Origin: Bacteroidales bacterium
GTDB lineage: Bacteria; Bacteroidota; Bacteroidia; Bacteroidales; VadinHA17
DNA: 58,104 bases
Direction of reading: 5' to 3'
Assembly (NCBI GenBank): GCA_016928075.1
Contig: JAFGLJ010000051.1
Span: 1-58,104, forward strand
The translations under genes were made by a program, and so were the position numbers. The notes below the pieces were generated by a model, which was not told where the DNA came from, did no database searches, and was given only the letters and a program-made list of their open reading frames with translations. Below are positions 27,429 to 37,280 of this stretch, piece by piece. Within the stretch, counting starts at the first letter, position 1; each line of letters opens with the position of its first letter.

Positions 27429-30095
27429 ATGAAAAAAATTGTTTTTACCATATATATAATCCTCCTGGCAGTTATTAGCTCCAATGCTCAATGCCTGAAA
27501 GGTGTTATTACTGATTCCAATGGAGAACCTGTCAGGTATGCCACGGTATACGTAAATGAATTAAAGCACGGAACCACCTCAAACATCAAGGGGGAATACG
27601 AGATAAAATTGAAACCAGGGAGTTATACCGTCTTTTTCCAGAGTCTTGGATTTTCACCTGAAGTGAAAAGCATTACAATAGGACAGGCAGATAAAATAAT
27701 GAATATAACCCTCTCTATTCAATACTACCAGATACCTGAGGTAAGGGTTACAGCCACCGGGGAAGACCCTGCATACGGAATAATGAGAAAAGCTATTGGC
27801 CTTGCTCCATATCACCTGAACAGGGTTAAACATTATGAAGCCGATGTCTATATAAAAGGCAGCGTAGTTGTAAATAAGCTTCCACGCCTGATAACCAGGA
27901 ACATAGAAAAGGAAGACGTTGAAATAAGGGAAGGGGACAGTTATCTTATCGAGTCGATCAATAAGATTGAATATGACGCCCCTGATATATACAGGCAAAC
28001 TGTTATTGCCCAGCACAGTACTTTCCCCGAAATACAGGATTCCGATATATCCCCGATGGATGTTGTCAGGGCAAGTTTCTATCAGCCCGTTCTGGCGGAT
28101 ATAGCTATAAGTCCTCTTGCACCAAATGCAATGTCACATTACAGGTTCAGCTATGAAGGGTCAACTCCGCAGGGTAAGTACATTGTTAATAAAATAAAGG
28201 TAATACCTAAAAGAAAAAGCCAGCAGGTTTTTGAGGGCACTCTTTATATTATAGAGGACCTCTGGTGCCTGCATAGCCTGGACCTTACCAATGAGAACCT
28301 TGCTGGCTCAATAAATATTGAACAGGTTTATACTCCCGTGGAGGATGACATATGGATGCCTGTCAGCCATAATTTCGATGTTAAGGTATCTATCGTTGGG
28401 GTCGACGCCGACGGAACATATGGCAGTTCCGTTACATATGCGGCAGTAGAGCCCAATACTGAACTTCCAAGGCCCGAAGCCCTTGATCTTAACCCCACTG
28501 CAGAACAGGACATTCTGCAAGAACAGCGTGAAGCATCTAAAACACAACAAAAAATTGAGGAAATACTTCAGAAGGATGAACTCAATAACAGGGATATGTC
28601 AAGGCTGTCAAGGCTGATGGAAAAGGAGGCCGAAGAATCTGAAGCCGGTGAAGATGACCTTGAAATAAAAAAAACTACAAGTTATACAGTTGAAGAGGAT
28701 GCCAGCGAAAAAGGCTCCGAATACTGGAATGAAGTACGACCCATTCCTCTCTCTGAGGAAGAGAAGAAAAGCATAAGGGTAAGTGACAGCTTAAAGCTGG
28801 AAACCGGACTCAAAACAACCGGATCAGTGCATGACAGCACTTCCATTGCTGAAGGCAGAAGTAAAAGTAAATTCTTCAGAGTCATGGGAGACATATTCCA
28901 GGGTGAAACATGGTATGGTAAAAACAACAACAGTCGTTCCACTTTTGGAGGATTGCTTGATCCTGACCATTTTGGTTTCAACAGTGTTGACGGTTTCAAA
29001 TGCGGTATTGATTTCAATTACTATAATGAATGGAGCTCAGGTAAGACCTTATCATTAACTCCTGAGTTCGGATGGGACTTCGCAAGAGAAAATGCTAACT
29101 GGAGTTTAAGCGGAATGATCACGTATAACCCTATGAAACAGTCTCGCCTGGTTTTCTGGGGAGGTATGGGCAGCAAAGATTTCACTAATTCAGCAGGCAT
29201 AAGCCCTTTCATTAATATGGCTACATCACTTCTGCTCAAAGACAATTACCTTAAACTGTATGAAAGCAGGTTTCTGACAATAAGCCAGCGAAGTGAATAT
29301 TTTAACGGATTTTATGTTGAACTCAGGTACGCTTATGATAATCGCAGGCTGCTGGAAAATAATACCAATTTCTCACTCTTCAGAAGAGATGAGGACTATT
29401 CTGAGAATATCCCGTTTAACGAGTACCTGGGAGCAGGCGGGGATACAGATGCCGATTACCTCATTACCAACCATATCCATCACCAGTTTTCAACCGTGAT
29501 ATCCTATATACCCAGGCAGAGGTACAGGATCAACGAAGGCAGGAAGTCTGCTGCAGGTTCTGATTATCCTACTTTCAAGATATATTATGATCATGGAATA
29601 AATATTACACCTGACGATGACTACCATCATTTTGACCATATCCAGTTTGAGGCAAATAAGTCAAAATCTATTGGTGCTTTCAATGAATATTCATGGCGAT
29701 TTAGAGCTGGCGGCTTCATTAATAATGAGAAACTCCAGTTTCAGGACTTCAATCACTTTAATATTCAATCACTGCCTTTCCTGATCCGCAATCACCAGGA
29801 TGCATTTATGCTGCCTGATTATTACACACTGGCAACACCAGAGTATTATATTGAAGCACACTTCAGATATACAACCCCTTACCTTCTGATCAAGCTTCTT
29901 CCTTTTCTGAGTAACAGCCTGATGCGAGAAAACATAACCCTGGCTTACCTGTACAGTCCTCATACCAGTCATTATTATGAACTGGGATATGGTCTCAGTG
30001 AGATTTTTCTGATAGGTAAGATAGGGGTATATGCAGGTTTTGAAGATCTCAGCTTCAAATCAGCAGGAGTGAGATTCACTTTCATTTTCAGGTAG
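27429..30095 (+). CDS. DUF5686 family outer-membrane protein with carboxypeptidase-regulatory domain
   Basis: 888 residues. The signal peptide ends ISSNAQ. Residues about 20-105 are a CarboxypepD_reg-like domain (GVITDSNGEPV, YEIKLKPGSY, FQSLGFSPE). The body matches the DUF5686 layout: an N-terminal mixed domain, a charged linker at about 360-470, and a C-terminal half of amphipathic strands ending VRFTFIFR, consistent with a beta barrel. Function unknown; localisation to the outer membrane is inferred. Its last 8 bp overlap the convergent rmuC gene. Confidence 0.85.
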   Translation: MKKIVFTIYIILLAVISSNAQCLKGVITDSNGEPVRYATVYVNELKHGTTSNIKGEYEIKLKPGSYTVFFQSLGFSPEVKSITIGQADKIMNITLSIQYYQIPEVRVTATGEDPAYGIMRKAIGLAPYHLNRVKHYEADVYIKGSVVVNKLPRLITRNIEKEDVEIREGDSYLIESINKIEYDAPDIYRQTVIAQHSTFPEIQDSDISPMDVVRASFYQPVLADIAISPLAPNAMSHYRFSYEGSTPQGKYIVNKIKVIPKRKSQQVFEGTLYIIEDLWCLHSLDLTNENLAGSINIEQVYTPVEDDIWMPVSHNFDVKVSIVGVDADGTYGSSVTYAAVEPNTELPRPEALDLNPTAEQDILQEQREASKTQQKIEEILQKDELNNRDMSRLSRLMEKEAEESEAGEDDLEIKKTTSYTVEEDASEKGSEYWNEVRPIPLSEEEKKSIRVSDSLKLETGLKTTGSVHDSTSIAEGRSKSKFFRVMGDIFQGETWYGKNNNSRSTFGGLLDPDHFGFNSVDGFKCGIDFNYYNEWSSGKTLSLTPEFGWDFARENANWSLSGMITYNPMKQSRLVFWGGMGSKDFTNSAGISPFINMATSLLLKDNYLKLYESRFLTISQRSEYFNGFYVELRYAYDNRRLLENNTNFSLFRRDEDYSENIPFNEYLGAGGDTDADYLITNHIHHQFSTVISYIPRQRYRINEGRKSAAGSDYPTFKIYYDHGINITPDDDYHHFDHIQFEANKSKSIGAFNEYSWRFRAGGFINNEKLQFQDFNHFNIQSLPFLIRNHQDAFMLPDYYTLATPEYYIEAHFRYTTPYLLIKLLPFLSNSLMRENITLAYLYSPHTSHYYELGYGLSEIFLIGKIGVYAGFEDLSFKSAGVRFTFIFR

Positions 30096-31383
30096 AGCCT
30101 TCACCAAGCTCATCATCCCTGTATGCATCGGGCATTTCTTTCTTTGCCTTCACTCCAAGCTCTCTAAGGTGACCCACCCTGTTAATGAGGTTTCCCCTCC
30201 CCGTAAGTTTCATCACCGTTTCATCGTACTGTTTCTGTGCTTCATTCAGTTTCTTGCCCAGCCTTTCCAATCGTTCAAGAAGAAGAACAAAGTCGTCATA
30301 AAGGGCCCCTCCCTGCCTGGCAATCTCAAGAACATTCCTGCTTTGATATTCCTGTTTCCATATACTCTCTATCATCTTAAGGGCTGCAATAAGATTGGTT
30401 GGACTGATTATAAGCACCCTTTTTTCATATGAATCAGACCATAGCCTGATATCGGACTGCAGGGCCAGGAAATATGCCGGTTCAACAGGCATAAACATCA
30501 TTACGAAGTCGACTGTTTCAAGTTTATACTCATCCTGGTAATCTTTTGCAGCAAGCTTGTTCAAATGCGTTCTTACTGAATGCAGATGAGCTTTTATGCC
30601 CTTTTCCCTTTCATCTTCTGTCTCTGCATTGACATACTTCTCATAACCAATTAATGAAACCTTTGAATCAATTATTATACTCCGGTTTCCAGGATACTTG
30701 ACAATTATGTCAGGCTGCAATCTCCCTCCTTCCTCTGTAGAATATGATTCCTGTACGAAAAATTCCCTGTTTTTCACCAATCCTGATTTCTCAAGTATAC
30801 TTTCAAGTATCATCTCTCCCCAGCCTCCCCTCGCTTTAGAATCCCCCTTAAGCGCTTTTGTTAAAGCATTTGCCTCCTCACTGATTTTTGCGTTCAGCTT
30901 TTCCAGATCAGCGATCTTTGACATGAGTGAGGCACGGTCTTTACTGCTTTCAAGCCTTGTTTTCTCTACCTTATCCCTGAAATCTTTCAGGTTCTCGTTA
31001 AAAGGCTTCAATATACTATCCAGTTTTTCAGTATTCTCTCTCGTAAATTTCCTGCTTTTATCCTCCAGAATTTCATCAGCCAGTAACTTGAATTCTTTCT
31101 TCATCCTCTCCTGTATTTCCTCAAGTTCTTTTTTCTGATCCTCAAGTTTCTCTCCCAGTGCTTCTATATTAGCTTCCCTTGAAGCCACCATGGCTGTCAG
31201 TTTTCGTATTTCTCCTTCTTTCTCTGACAGTTCAGTCTTATATTCTGATATTGTTGACCTGAGATCATTAATATGCACATTCTCGGTTGAACGTGCAGCT
31301 TTTTTTCTTATGACCTGAATAATTATCATCAACAAGACTCCTGCTGCCAGTCCTGCAAGGAAAAAGATGCTATTCTCAAGCAT
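30088..31383 (-). CDS. rmuC: DNA recombination protein RmuC
   Basis: 431 residues. One N-terminal transmembrane helix (about 5-22) is followed by a long coiled coil (about 35-170). The RmuC nuclease-like core is about 190-400 with GGWGEMILESILEKSGL, DSKVSL and MFMPVEPAYF. RmuC limits DNA inversions at short repeats in E. coli, but its mechanism is not established. The convergent overlap with the DUF5686 gene is 8 bp. Confidence 0.93.
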   Translation of the reverse strand: MLENSIFFLAGLAAGVLLMIIIQVIRKKAARSTENVHINDLRSTISEYKTELSEKEGEIRKLTAMVASREANIEALGEKLEDQKKELEEIQERMKKEFKLLADEILEDKSRKFTRENTEKLDSILKPFNENLKDFRDKVEKTRLESSKDRASLMSKIADLEKLNAKISEEANALTKALKGDSKARGGWGEMILESILEKSGLVKNREFFVQESYSTEEGGRLQPDIIVKYPGNRSIIIDSKVSLIGYEKYVNAETEDEREKGIKAHLHSVRTHLNKLAAKDYQDEYKLETVDFVMMFMPVEPAYFLALQSDIRLWSDSYEKRVLIISPTNLIAALKMIESIWKQEYQSRNVLEIARQGGALYDDFVLLLERLERLGKKLNEAQKQYDETVMKLTGRGNLINRVGHLRELGVKAKKEMPDAYRDDELGEGST

Positions 31384-31463
31384 AGGTTCAAGTTATTTAG
31401 TTAATATATATAGTAGCCTGCTTAAAACACCCTGTTATATGTTGATATTACAATTCAGGGTAT

Positions 31464-32966
31464 TTAATCGTCTGATCCATTTTCACTGCTCAGGCTATTG
31501 CTATCAAAAGGAATATCATTATTCATTTTTGAACTTATTGTGAAGGAATCCGAAACATTTTGATTTGCTATTGCTTCATAGTTAAGATCATCAATATCAA
31601 TAAACTGTGCCCTCTCCTCTCTGAAGCGCAGCAATACATCATCGACAGGGCCATTCCTGTTTTTCGCAAGGATGATTTCAGCTATTCCTTTTGAGGGCAT
31701 ATCATTTTCAAGTGTTGTGAATCCATATTTTTCGGGTCTGTGAATAAAAACCACCATGTCAGCATCCTGCTCAATAGCACCGGATTCTCTCAGGTCAGAC
31801 AACTGGGGTCTCTTGTTCCCTCCCCTGACTTCGACCGAACGGTTAAGCTGACTGAGAGCAATAATTGGTACATTAAGTTCTTTTGAAATACTTTTCAGTG
31901 ACCTGGAAATACTGGAAACCTCCTGTTCACGACTACCGGCATCCTTCGGTCCTGTCATCAGCTGCAGGTAATCTACAATGGCCACATCCAGTTTATGCTG
32001 AGCAGATAGTCGCCTGCATTTAGCCCTGAGTTCAAAAACAGAGATAGCAGGGGTATCATCAATATAAATACTGGCATCCTCCAGTATTTTTATCTTCGAT
32101 TCAAGTTGTTTCCATTCATCCTCCTTAAGCCGGCCATTTTTAATCCTGTTTGATGGTAACTCTGTTTCAGCGACTATCAGGCGGTTTACCAGTTGAACCG
32201 CCGACATCTCAAGGGAAAAGACAGCGACTGACTTCTTATGGTCGATTGCCATATTCCTGGCCATGGATAATGCAAGGGCGGTTTTACCCATTGATGGTCT
32301 GGCAGCAATTATTATCAGGTCAGATTTTTGCCAGCCTGATGTCAGCCTGTCGAGTTTTGTAAACCCGGAAGGCACGCCGACGAGGGCATCTTCCCTCTTA
32401 CTCGCTTCCTCTATTTCATGTATGGCTTCCTTGAGAACAATATTTATCGCTGCTACCTCCTTTTTGATATTTCCTTCAGCAATCTGGAATAATTCGTTCT
32501 CAGAATAATCCAGCAGTTCATTTATATCATTTGAGTCATCAAATGCACGGTTCTGTATCTCCGATGTAACCCTTATGAGCTCCCTCTGGATAAATTTCTG
32601 TGCTACTATTTTAGCATGAAATTCAACATGAGCCGCTGACACAACTTTTGATGTAAGCTGTGTCAGGTAAACTGGCCCCCCAATGTTGTCCAGCTCATCT
32701 CTTGATCTTAACTCTTCGGTAACTGTATACAGGTCAACAGGTAATTCTCTCTGGTTAAGCGACAGAATGGCTTCATAGATTCTCTGGTGTACATCCTTAT
32801 AAAAGCTTTCAGGTTTAAGAATATCAATTACCGTTATTATCGCCTCTTTTTCAAGCATTATTGCTCCCAATACTGCTTCCTCCATATCAATAGCCTGTGG
32901 AGGCACCCTGCCTATATCAGGCAAAAGATTTGCAACAGGCCTGGACTTAGCCTTTCTATCAGCCAT
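31464..32966 (-). CDS. dnaB: Replicative DNA helicase
   Basis: 500 residues. Hexameric helicase that unwinds DNA at the replication fork. The N-terminal helical domain (about 15-125) includes MEEAVLGAIMLE. The RecA-like C-terminal domain (about 195-460) has Walker A ARPSMGKTAL, VAVFSLEMSA, Walker B VAIVDYLQLM and SQLNRSVE. The C-terminal 35 residues after FREERAQF are acidic and Ser/Asn rich. No intein interrupts it. Confidence 0.96.
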   Translation of the reverse strand: MADRKAKSRPVANLLPDIGRVPPQAIDMEEAVLGAIMLEKEAIITVIDILKPESFYKDVHQRIYEAILSLNQRELPVDLYTVTEELRSRDELDNIGGPVYLTQLTSKVVSAAHVEFHAKIVAQKFIQRELIRVTSEIQNRAFDDSNDINELLDYSENELFQIAEGNIKKEVAAINIVLKEAIHEIEEASKREDALVGVPSGFTKLDRLTSGWQKSDLIIIAARPSMGKTALALSMARNMAIDHKKSVAVFSLEMSAVQLVNRLIVAETELPSNRIKNGRLKEDEWKQLESKIKILEDASIYIDDTPAISVFELRAKCRRLSAQHKLDVAIVDYLQLMTGPKDAGSREQEVSSISRSLKSISKELNVPIIALSQLNRSVEVRGGNKRPQLSDLRESGAIEQDADMVVFIHRPEKYGFTTLENDMPSKGIAEIILAKNRNGPVDDVLLRFREERAQFIDIDDLNYEAIANQNVSDSFTISSKMNNDIPFDSNSLSSENGSDD

Positions 32967-33148
32967 AAAATACTGTTTATCTATTAGTTATAAGTTTACT
33001 CCTTGTGGAGGTAATCTCCCTTGTCAAAGTTAGAAAATAGAAAACTTCTGCCCAGTAACAACACATAAATATTACAAACATTTTAGTGTTGATATCTTGT
33101 TGATATGAAATCAGGCTAAGACTGAGGATTTAATAAAATAATAACTGT

Positions 33149-33214
33149 TTACGCGAGCGCAGCGAGCAAATTACGCGAACGAAGTGAGCCAATTACGCGA
33201 CCAACGGGAGCAAA
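33149..33214. repeat. Three 22-bp repeats (TTACGCGA...GAGCAAA)
   Basis: Exact 22-bp period: 33149-33170, 33171-33192 and 33193-33214. Each unit begins TTACGCGA and ends in a GAGC-containing tail, while the middle varies. It shares that skeleton with the 45-bp repeats at 40933. It sits about 40 bp before ispE. The rest of the spacer 32967-33148 shows no further feature. Confidence 0.8.
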
Positions 33215-33255
33215 CATTTTTTTTAGTAATTTGCATGCCAGATAAAATAACGGTC

Positions 33256-34074
33256 ATGACTTTATTCCCTAATGCAAAGATCAATATAGGTTTATACATT
33301 ACCGCCAAAAGGGATGATGGCTATCATAATATTGAGTCCTTATTTTATCCTGTTGGTGCAAAGGATGCACTGGAGTTTGTTATGCAAAAGCCTGAAGCCG
33401 AATTTGATGAGTTAACAGTTACCGGGATTGAAACCAACTGCAGTATGAATGAAAACCTTGTGATGAAAGCTGTGAACCTGTTGAGAAATGAATATACCAT
33501 CCCACCCCTTAAAATACATCTGCATAAAATTATACCTGCCGGTTCGGGACTGGGAGGCGGCTCTTCAGATGGAGCTTTCATGCTCAGGTACCTGAACCGT
33601 TATTTCAGGCTTGGCATCGACAATGAGAGGCTCACTGAAATGGCACTGCAGATTGGCAGTGACTGTGCTTTCTTTATCAAGAACAAAGCTGCCCTTGTTA
33701 GTGGCCGTGGTGAGGTAATTGCAGAAACAGATTTTACCCTGGAGGGGAAATATATAATTATCGTATATCCCGGTATTCAGATAAATACGGCTGAAGCATA
33801 CGGGATGGTTAGTCCGGTTAATCCGGTTAGGCATATCGATGAACAAATAGAGAAGCCTTTACATGAATGGCGAAGCAATATACATAATGATTTCCAGGAC
33901 GCAATTATATCAAAGTATCCTGCTATCGGTTATCTTATTGAAAGGATCTATGATGAAGGGGCAATATATTGTTCGATGAGTGGCAGTGGATCAGCAGTAT
34001 ACGGCATATTTGAAGAGCTTCCGCCCGCAGGCGCATATAATGATTACTGGTCCTGGAGGGGCAAGCTCCAGTGA
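33256..34074 (+). CDS. ispE: 4-diphosphocytidyl-2-C-methyl-D-erythritol kinase
   Basis: 272 residues. GHMP kinase of the MEP isoprenoid pathway. The start MTLFPNAKINIGLY matches the family N-terminus; the frame runs up to 33184, but that extension is encoded by the repeat array. The ATP loop is PAGSGLGGGSSDG. Other landmarks are GYHNIES, GSDCAFFIKN and the C-terminal CSMSGSGSAVYG. It ends 3 bp from the convergent biotin-carrier gene. Confidence 0.93.
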   Translation: MTLFPNAKINIGLYITAKRDDGYHNIESLFYPVGAKDALEFVMQKPEAEFDELTVTGIETNCSMNENLVMKAVNLLRNEYTIPPLKIHLHKIIPAGSGLGGGSSDGAFMLRYLNRYFRLGIDNERLTEMALQIGSDCAFFIKNKAALVSGRGEVIAETDFTLEGKYIIIVYPGIQINTAEAYGMVSPVNPVRHIDEQIEKPLHEWRSNIHNDFQDAIISKYPAIGYLIERIYDEGAIYCSMSGSGSAVYGIFEELPPAGAYNDYWSWRGKLQ

Positions 34075-34077
34075 GAA

Positions 34078-34410
34078 TTATTGTTGCGGATTGAATTCAA
34101 TAAGAAGCTTACCTTTTGGCACTTTATCATTCACATTTATATCGATATATTTTACCAGGCCACTGACGGGGCTTTTTATCCTGTTCTTCATTTTCATTGC
34201 CTCAAGTACCAGGACCTCATCTCCTTTTTTTACTTTATCCCCTTCTTTCACCATGATTTCAACAACTGTTCCGGGAATAAAGCTCAATAGTTTTGATCTG
34301 TCAGGACTTTTATAAGGTTCCCTGTTTTTATATTTGGGGCTCAGCCTTGTAGTATATTTCGAATGATTTATATTGAGTATCTCCAGTTTGATATCTTTCT
34401 TCTTTTCCAT
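34078..34410 (-). CDS. Biotin carboxyl carrier subunit
   Basis: 110 residues. The biotinylation motif is VLEAMKMKN, with the Lys between the two Met. The barrel-type biotinyl/lipoyl fold covers about residues 35-105 (VVEIMVKEGDKVKKGDEV, PSGLVKYIDI in spirit, VPKGKLLIEF). It carries carboxybiotin to or from the carboxyltransferase encoded 27 bp upstream. Short stand-alone carriers like this belong to methylmalonyl-CoA decarboxylase or acyl-CoA carboxylase complexes in Bacteroidota. Confidence 0.9.
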   Translation of the reverse strand: MEKKKDIKLEILNINHSKYTTRLSPKYKNREPYKSPDRSKLLSFIPGTVVEIMVKEGDKVKKGDEVLVLEAMKMKNRIKSPVSGLVKYIDINVNDKVPKGKLLIEFNPQQ

Positions 34411-34437
34411 AAGTATTCGCTAATAACAAAGCAGGTT

Positions 34438-35982
34438 TTAAAATGGTGGAATTCCATGTTTCTTGAATGGCAGGGATACAGATTTATTATCAGATACTTC
34501 AATTGCGTGAATAAGTAATCGCCTTGTTTCTCCAGGTTCAATTACTGCGTCCACATATCCTTTTGCTGCAGCCACATATGGATTGGCAAACTTTGTTTTG
34601 TATTCCTCCACCTTGGCTTTTCGCGTAGCATCCGGATCATCAGAGGCCATTATCTCTTTCTTGAAAATAATATTCGCAGCTCCTTCAGGTCCCATTACGG
34701 CAATCTCGGCTCCTGGCCAGGCAAATACAAAATCTGCCCTGAGATGTCTTGATCCCATAGCTATATATCCCCCGCCGTAAGCTTTCCTGATAATAACGGT
34801 TATTTTAGGTACGGTAGCTTCACTGTAAGCATAGAGTACTTTCGCACCATGCCTTATTACACCTGCATGTTCCTGATCGACTCCGGGAAGGTACCCCGGA
34901 AGATCTACGAAAGTAATTATAGGTATATTGAATGCATCACAGTAACGTATAAATCTGGCAGCTTTGTCAGAAGAATCCACATCGAGAACACCCGCCATTT
35001 CCAATGGCTGGTTAGCGACAAAACCGACAGTAGCTCCGTTTATACGGCCGAAACCTATAACAATATTCTTAGCCCAGTGCCTCTGTATCTCAAAAAATTC
35101 AGATTTGTCAGTGACAGATCGTATAACATCTTTAACATCATAAGGCAATGTTGGATCATCGGGAACAATTTTATCTATATCACATTCTCTTATCGGTTCA
35201 GCCGGCTCCATTGGTTTTGCCTTCCTCTGGTTATTCCAGGGTATATAGCTTACCAGTTCCTTTATCTTGGCAAAACATTCATCCTCAGTTTCAGCATAAA
35301 AATGAGCATTACCGGTAATTTCGCTATGCACCTTTGCCCCACCAAGGTCTTCCATTGATATCTCTTCACCCAGGACTGTCTTTATAACCTCGGGTCCTGT
35401 AATAAACATCTTTGAGATATTCTGGACCACGAACACAAAATCGGTTAGTGCAGGTGAATAAACTGCTCCACCGGCACAGGGACCGAGAATGACTGATATC
35501 TGGGGTATCACACCACTGGAAAGGGTATTACGGAAAAAAATCTCTCCGTATCCGGCAAGTGAATTGACCCCTTCCTGTATTCTTGCCCCACCTGAATCGT
35601 TAATACCTATAAGGGGTATTCGCATCTTGAGTGCGTGATCCATTATCTTTGTTATCTTTCTTGAATGCATAAGTCCCAGCGAGCCACCTGCCACAGTGAA
35701 ATCCTGTGCAAAAATGGCTATAGGAGCACCTTCAATGGTGCCTGTTCCAATTATTACGCCGTCGCTCGGAAGGCTTTTTTTGTCCATATCAAAATCACGG
35801 GCCTCATGTTCAACGAACATATCATATTCACTGAACGAACCCTCATCAAGGAGTATCATTATTCGCTCCCTGGCAGTACCCTTCCCCAATGCTTTTTGCT
35901 TTTGTATGGCTTTTTCTCCACCACCAAGAAGTATTTTTTGCCTCCTCTCCTGGAGTTCCTTTATTTTCTGGTCTAAAGGCAT
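34438..35982 (-). CDS. Acyl-CoA carboxyltransferase subunit (propionyl/methylmalonyl-CoA type)
   Basis: 514 residues, the usual length. Two crotonase-fold halves make the acyl-CoA and carboxybiotin sites: GGARIQEGVNSL, GPCAGGAVYSPALTDF, ITGPEVIK, and in the C-terminal half DVDSSDKAARFIRYCD, VDLPGYLPG and AYGGGYIAMGSRHL. It transfers carboxyl groups between biotin and propionyl- or methylmalonyl-CoA. Whether it works as a sodium-pumping decarboxylase (with OadB-type partners) or an ATP-driven carboxylase cannot be decided, since neither partner gene is here. The spacer upstream, 35983-36185, is AT-rich without clear features. Confidence 0.92.
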   Translation of the reverse strand: MPLDQKIKELQERRQKILLGGGEKAIQKQKALGKGTARERIMILLDEGSFSEYDMFVEHEARDFDMDKKSLPSDGVIIGTGTIEGAPIAIFAQDFTVAGGSLGLMHSRKITKIMDHALKMRIPLIGINDSGGARIQEGVNSLAGYGEIFFRNTLSSGVIPQISVILGPCAGGAVYSPALTDFVFVVQNISKMFITGPEVIKTVLGEEISMEDLGGAKVHSEITGNAHFYAETEDECFAKIKELVSYIPWNNQRKAKPMEPAEPIRECDIDKIVPDDPTLPYDVKDVIRSVTDKSEFFEIQRHWAKNIVIGFGRINGATVGFVANQPLEMAGVLDVDSSDKAARFIRYCDAFNIPIITFVDLPGYLPGVDQEHAGVIRHGAKVLYAYSEATVPKITVIIRKAYGGGYIAMGSRHLRADFVFAWPGAEIAVMGPEGAANIIFKKEIMASDDPDATRKAKVEEYKTKFANPYVAAAKGYVDAVIEPGETRRLLIHAIEVSDNKSVSLPFKKHGIPPF

Positions 35983-36185
35983 GATATTTTGTATTTTTTA
36001 TAAACCTGGTTACTAAACGATTACCCTAATTCAAGCTGGAATTGTATATGCAACATTACTAAAATCAAATGAATTAAAGAAGAGCAAAGATCACTTTTTT
36101 TCGAACGATAGCATGATGACCTGCTGATTTTATTGTAAACAAAATATTAATAGACAATTACAATATGATAATTTTCGACCATATA

Positions 36186-37280
36186 TTATTTTGGGGCTCT
36201 TTTGTACAGTAAAATTGCTATACTAAGGTAAATAATATTTGGCAGCCACATTGCAAACATAGGGTTAAGGTTGCCTTTAAGGGAGAACTGTGTTGCAAAC
36301 TGCATAAAGAATATATATGAGAAACTAAGTGCAAGGCCAAATCCTATTTGCATCCCGATTCCACCACGCACCTTCTTTGAGGACAGTGAGAGCCCGATAA
36401 GTGTCAGGATAAATACTGAGAATGGATTTGCTATTCTCTTATGTTTTTCATTAAGGCACAGTTTAACTTCTTCCGATCCCTGCAACTTTAAAACATCAAT
36501 ATAGTGATTCAGCTCAAAAAGGTTCATTGTAACCACAAAGTCCTCCCCTCTTTCAAAATCGCTGGGAGTAATTGTAAGTGTAGTATCTATCCTCCTCCCT
36601 TTTCTTATATATTCCTTACCATCAATAATATCTCTTATAACATAGTTCCTCGCACTCCATTTATTTATTGTCGAATCCCACTTAACGTGAGGAGCCATTA
36701 GTTTCGAAACCAGTTCTCCATCTTCATTGAAGCTCTCAAGACTGAATTCAGTACCAATCTGGGCAGCTGACCGATAGGTTTCCATAAAGGCATATACATT
36801 GGGATAAACCTGCCTGTGTATATTGCTAGTCATAAAATGCCTGCTACGGCTTCGATAGTACTTATCCTCAAACTCAATCCTTTCTTTACTCGCATGAGGT
36901 ATCACGAAGTTTGTAAGCAAAAAAGTAATAATCGCTATAAGAAGTGAAGAATAGAAATATGGCAACATCATCCGCCTGAAACTCACCCCGCTGCTCAGAA
37001 TGGCTATTATTTCGGTATCATATGCCATTTTCGATGTAAAGAAAATAACCGATATAAATGTAAACAGCGGGGAGAAAAGAGTAGCGAAGAATGGTATAAA
37101 ATTCAGGTAATAATCAAATATGATGGCCTTTAAAGGTGCTTCTTTCTCAAGAAAATCATCAATCTTTTCAGAAAAGTCAAAAATGATTGCCACAAACATA
37201 ATAAGGACCAGGGCCAGGAAAAATGTTCCCAGGAATTTTTTAATAATAAAAACATCTATTGTCTTTTTCTCAATCTTCAT
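36186..37280 (-). CDS. LptF/LptG family permease
   Basis: 364 residues. Inner-membrane subunit of the LPS export ABC transporter, working with LptB and LptC. Three transmembrane helices at the N-terminus (about 15-35, 55-80, 100-122), a periplasmic beta-jellyroll domain (about 130-265) and three helices at the C-terminus give the YjgP/YjgQ topology. Landmarks are FLGTFFLALVLIMFVAIIFDFSEK near the start (positions about 14-37) and NPFSVFILTLIGLSLSSKKVRGG near the end. It begins in the stop codon of tgt (1-bp overlap), so the two are cotranscribed. Sequence does not tell F from G. Confidence 0.9.
   Translation of the reverse strand: MKIEKKTIDVFIIKKFLGTFFLALVLIMFVAIIFDFSEKIDDFLEKEAPLKAIIFDYYLNFIPFFATLFSPLFTFISVIFFTSKMAYDTEIIAILSSGVSFRRMMLPYFYSSLLIAIITFLLTNFVIPHASKERIEFEDKYYRSRSRHFMTSNIHRQVYPNVYAFMETYRSAAQIGTEFSLESFNEDGELVSKLMAPHVKWDSTINKWSARNYVIRDIIDGKEYIRKGRRIDTTLTITPSDFERGEDFVVTMNLFELNHYIDVLKLQGSEEVKLCLNEKHKRIANPFSVFILTLIGLSLSSKKVRGGIGMQIGFGLALSFSYIFFMQFATQFSLKGNLNPMFAMWLPNIIYLSIAILLYKRAPK

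Noticed and set aside
33149..33214. Possible CRISPR array
   Set aside because: Units are contiguous without unique spacers, only three copies, and no cas genes nearby. The same applies to the 45-bp repeats.
33184..33255. Upstream extension of ispE
   Set aside because: It is encoded by the 22-bp repeats and the family N-terminus starts at MTLFPNAKINIG.
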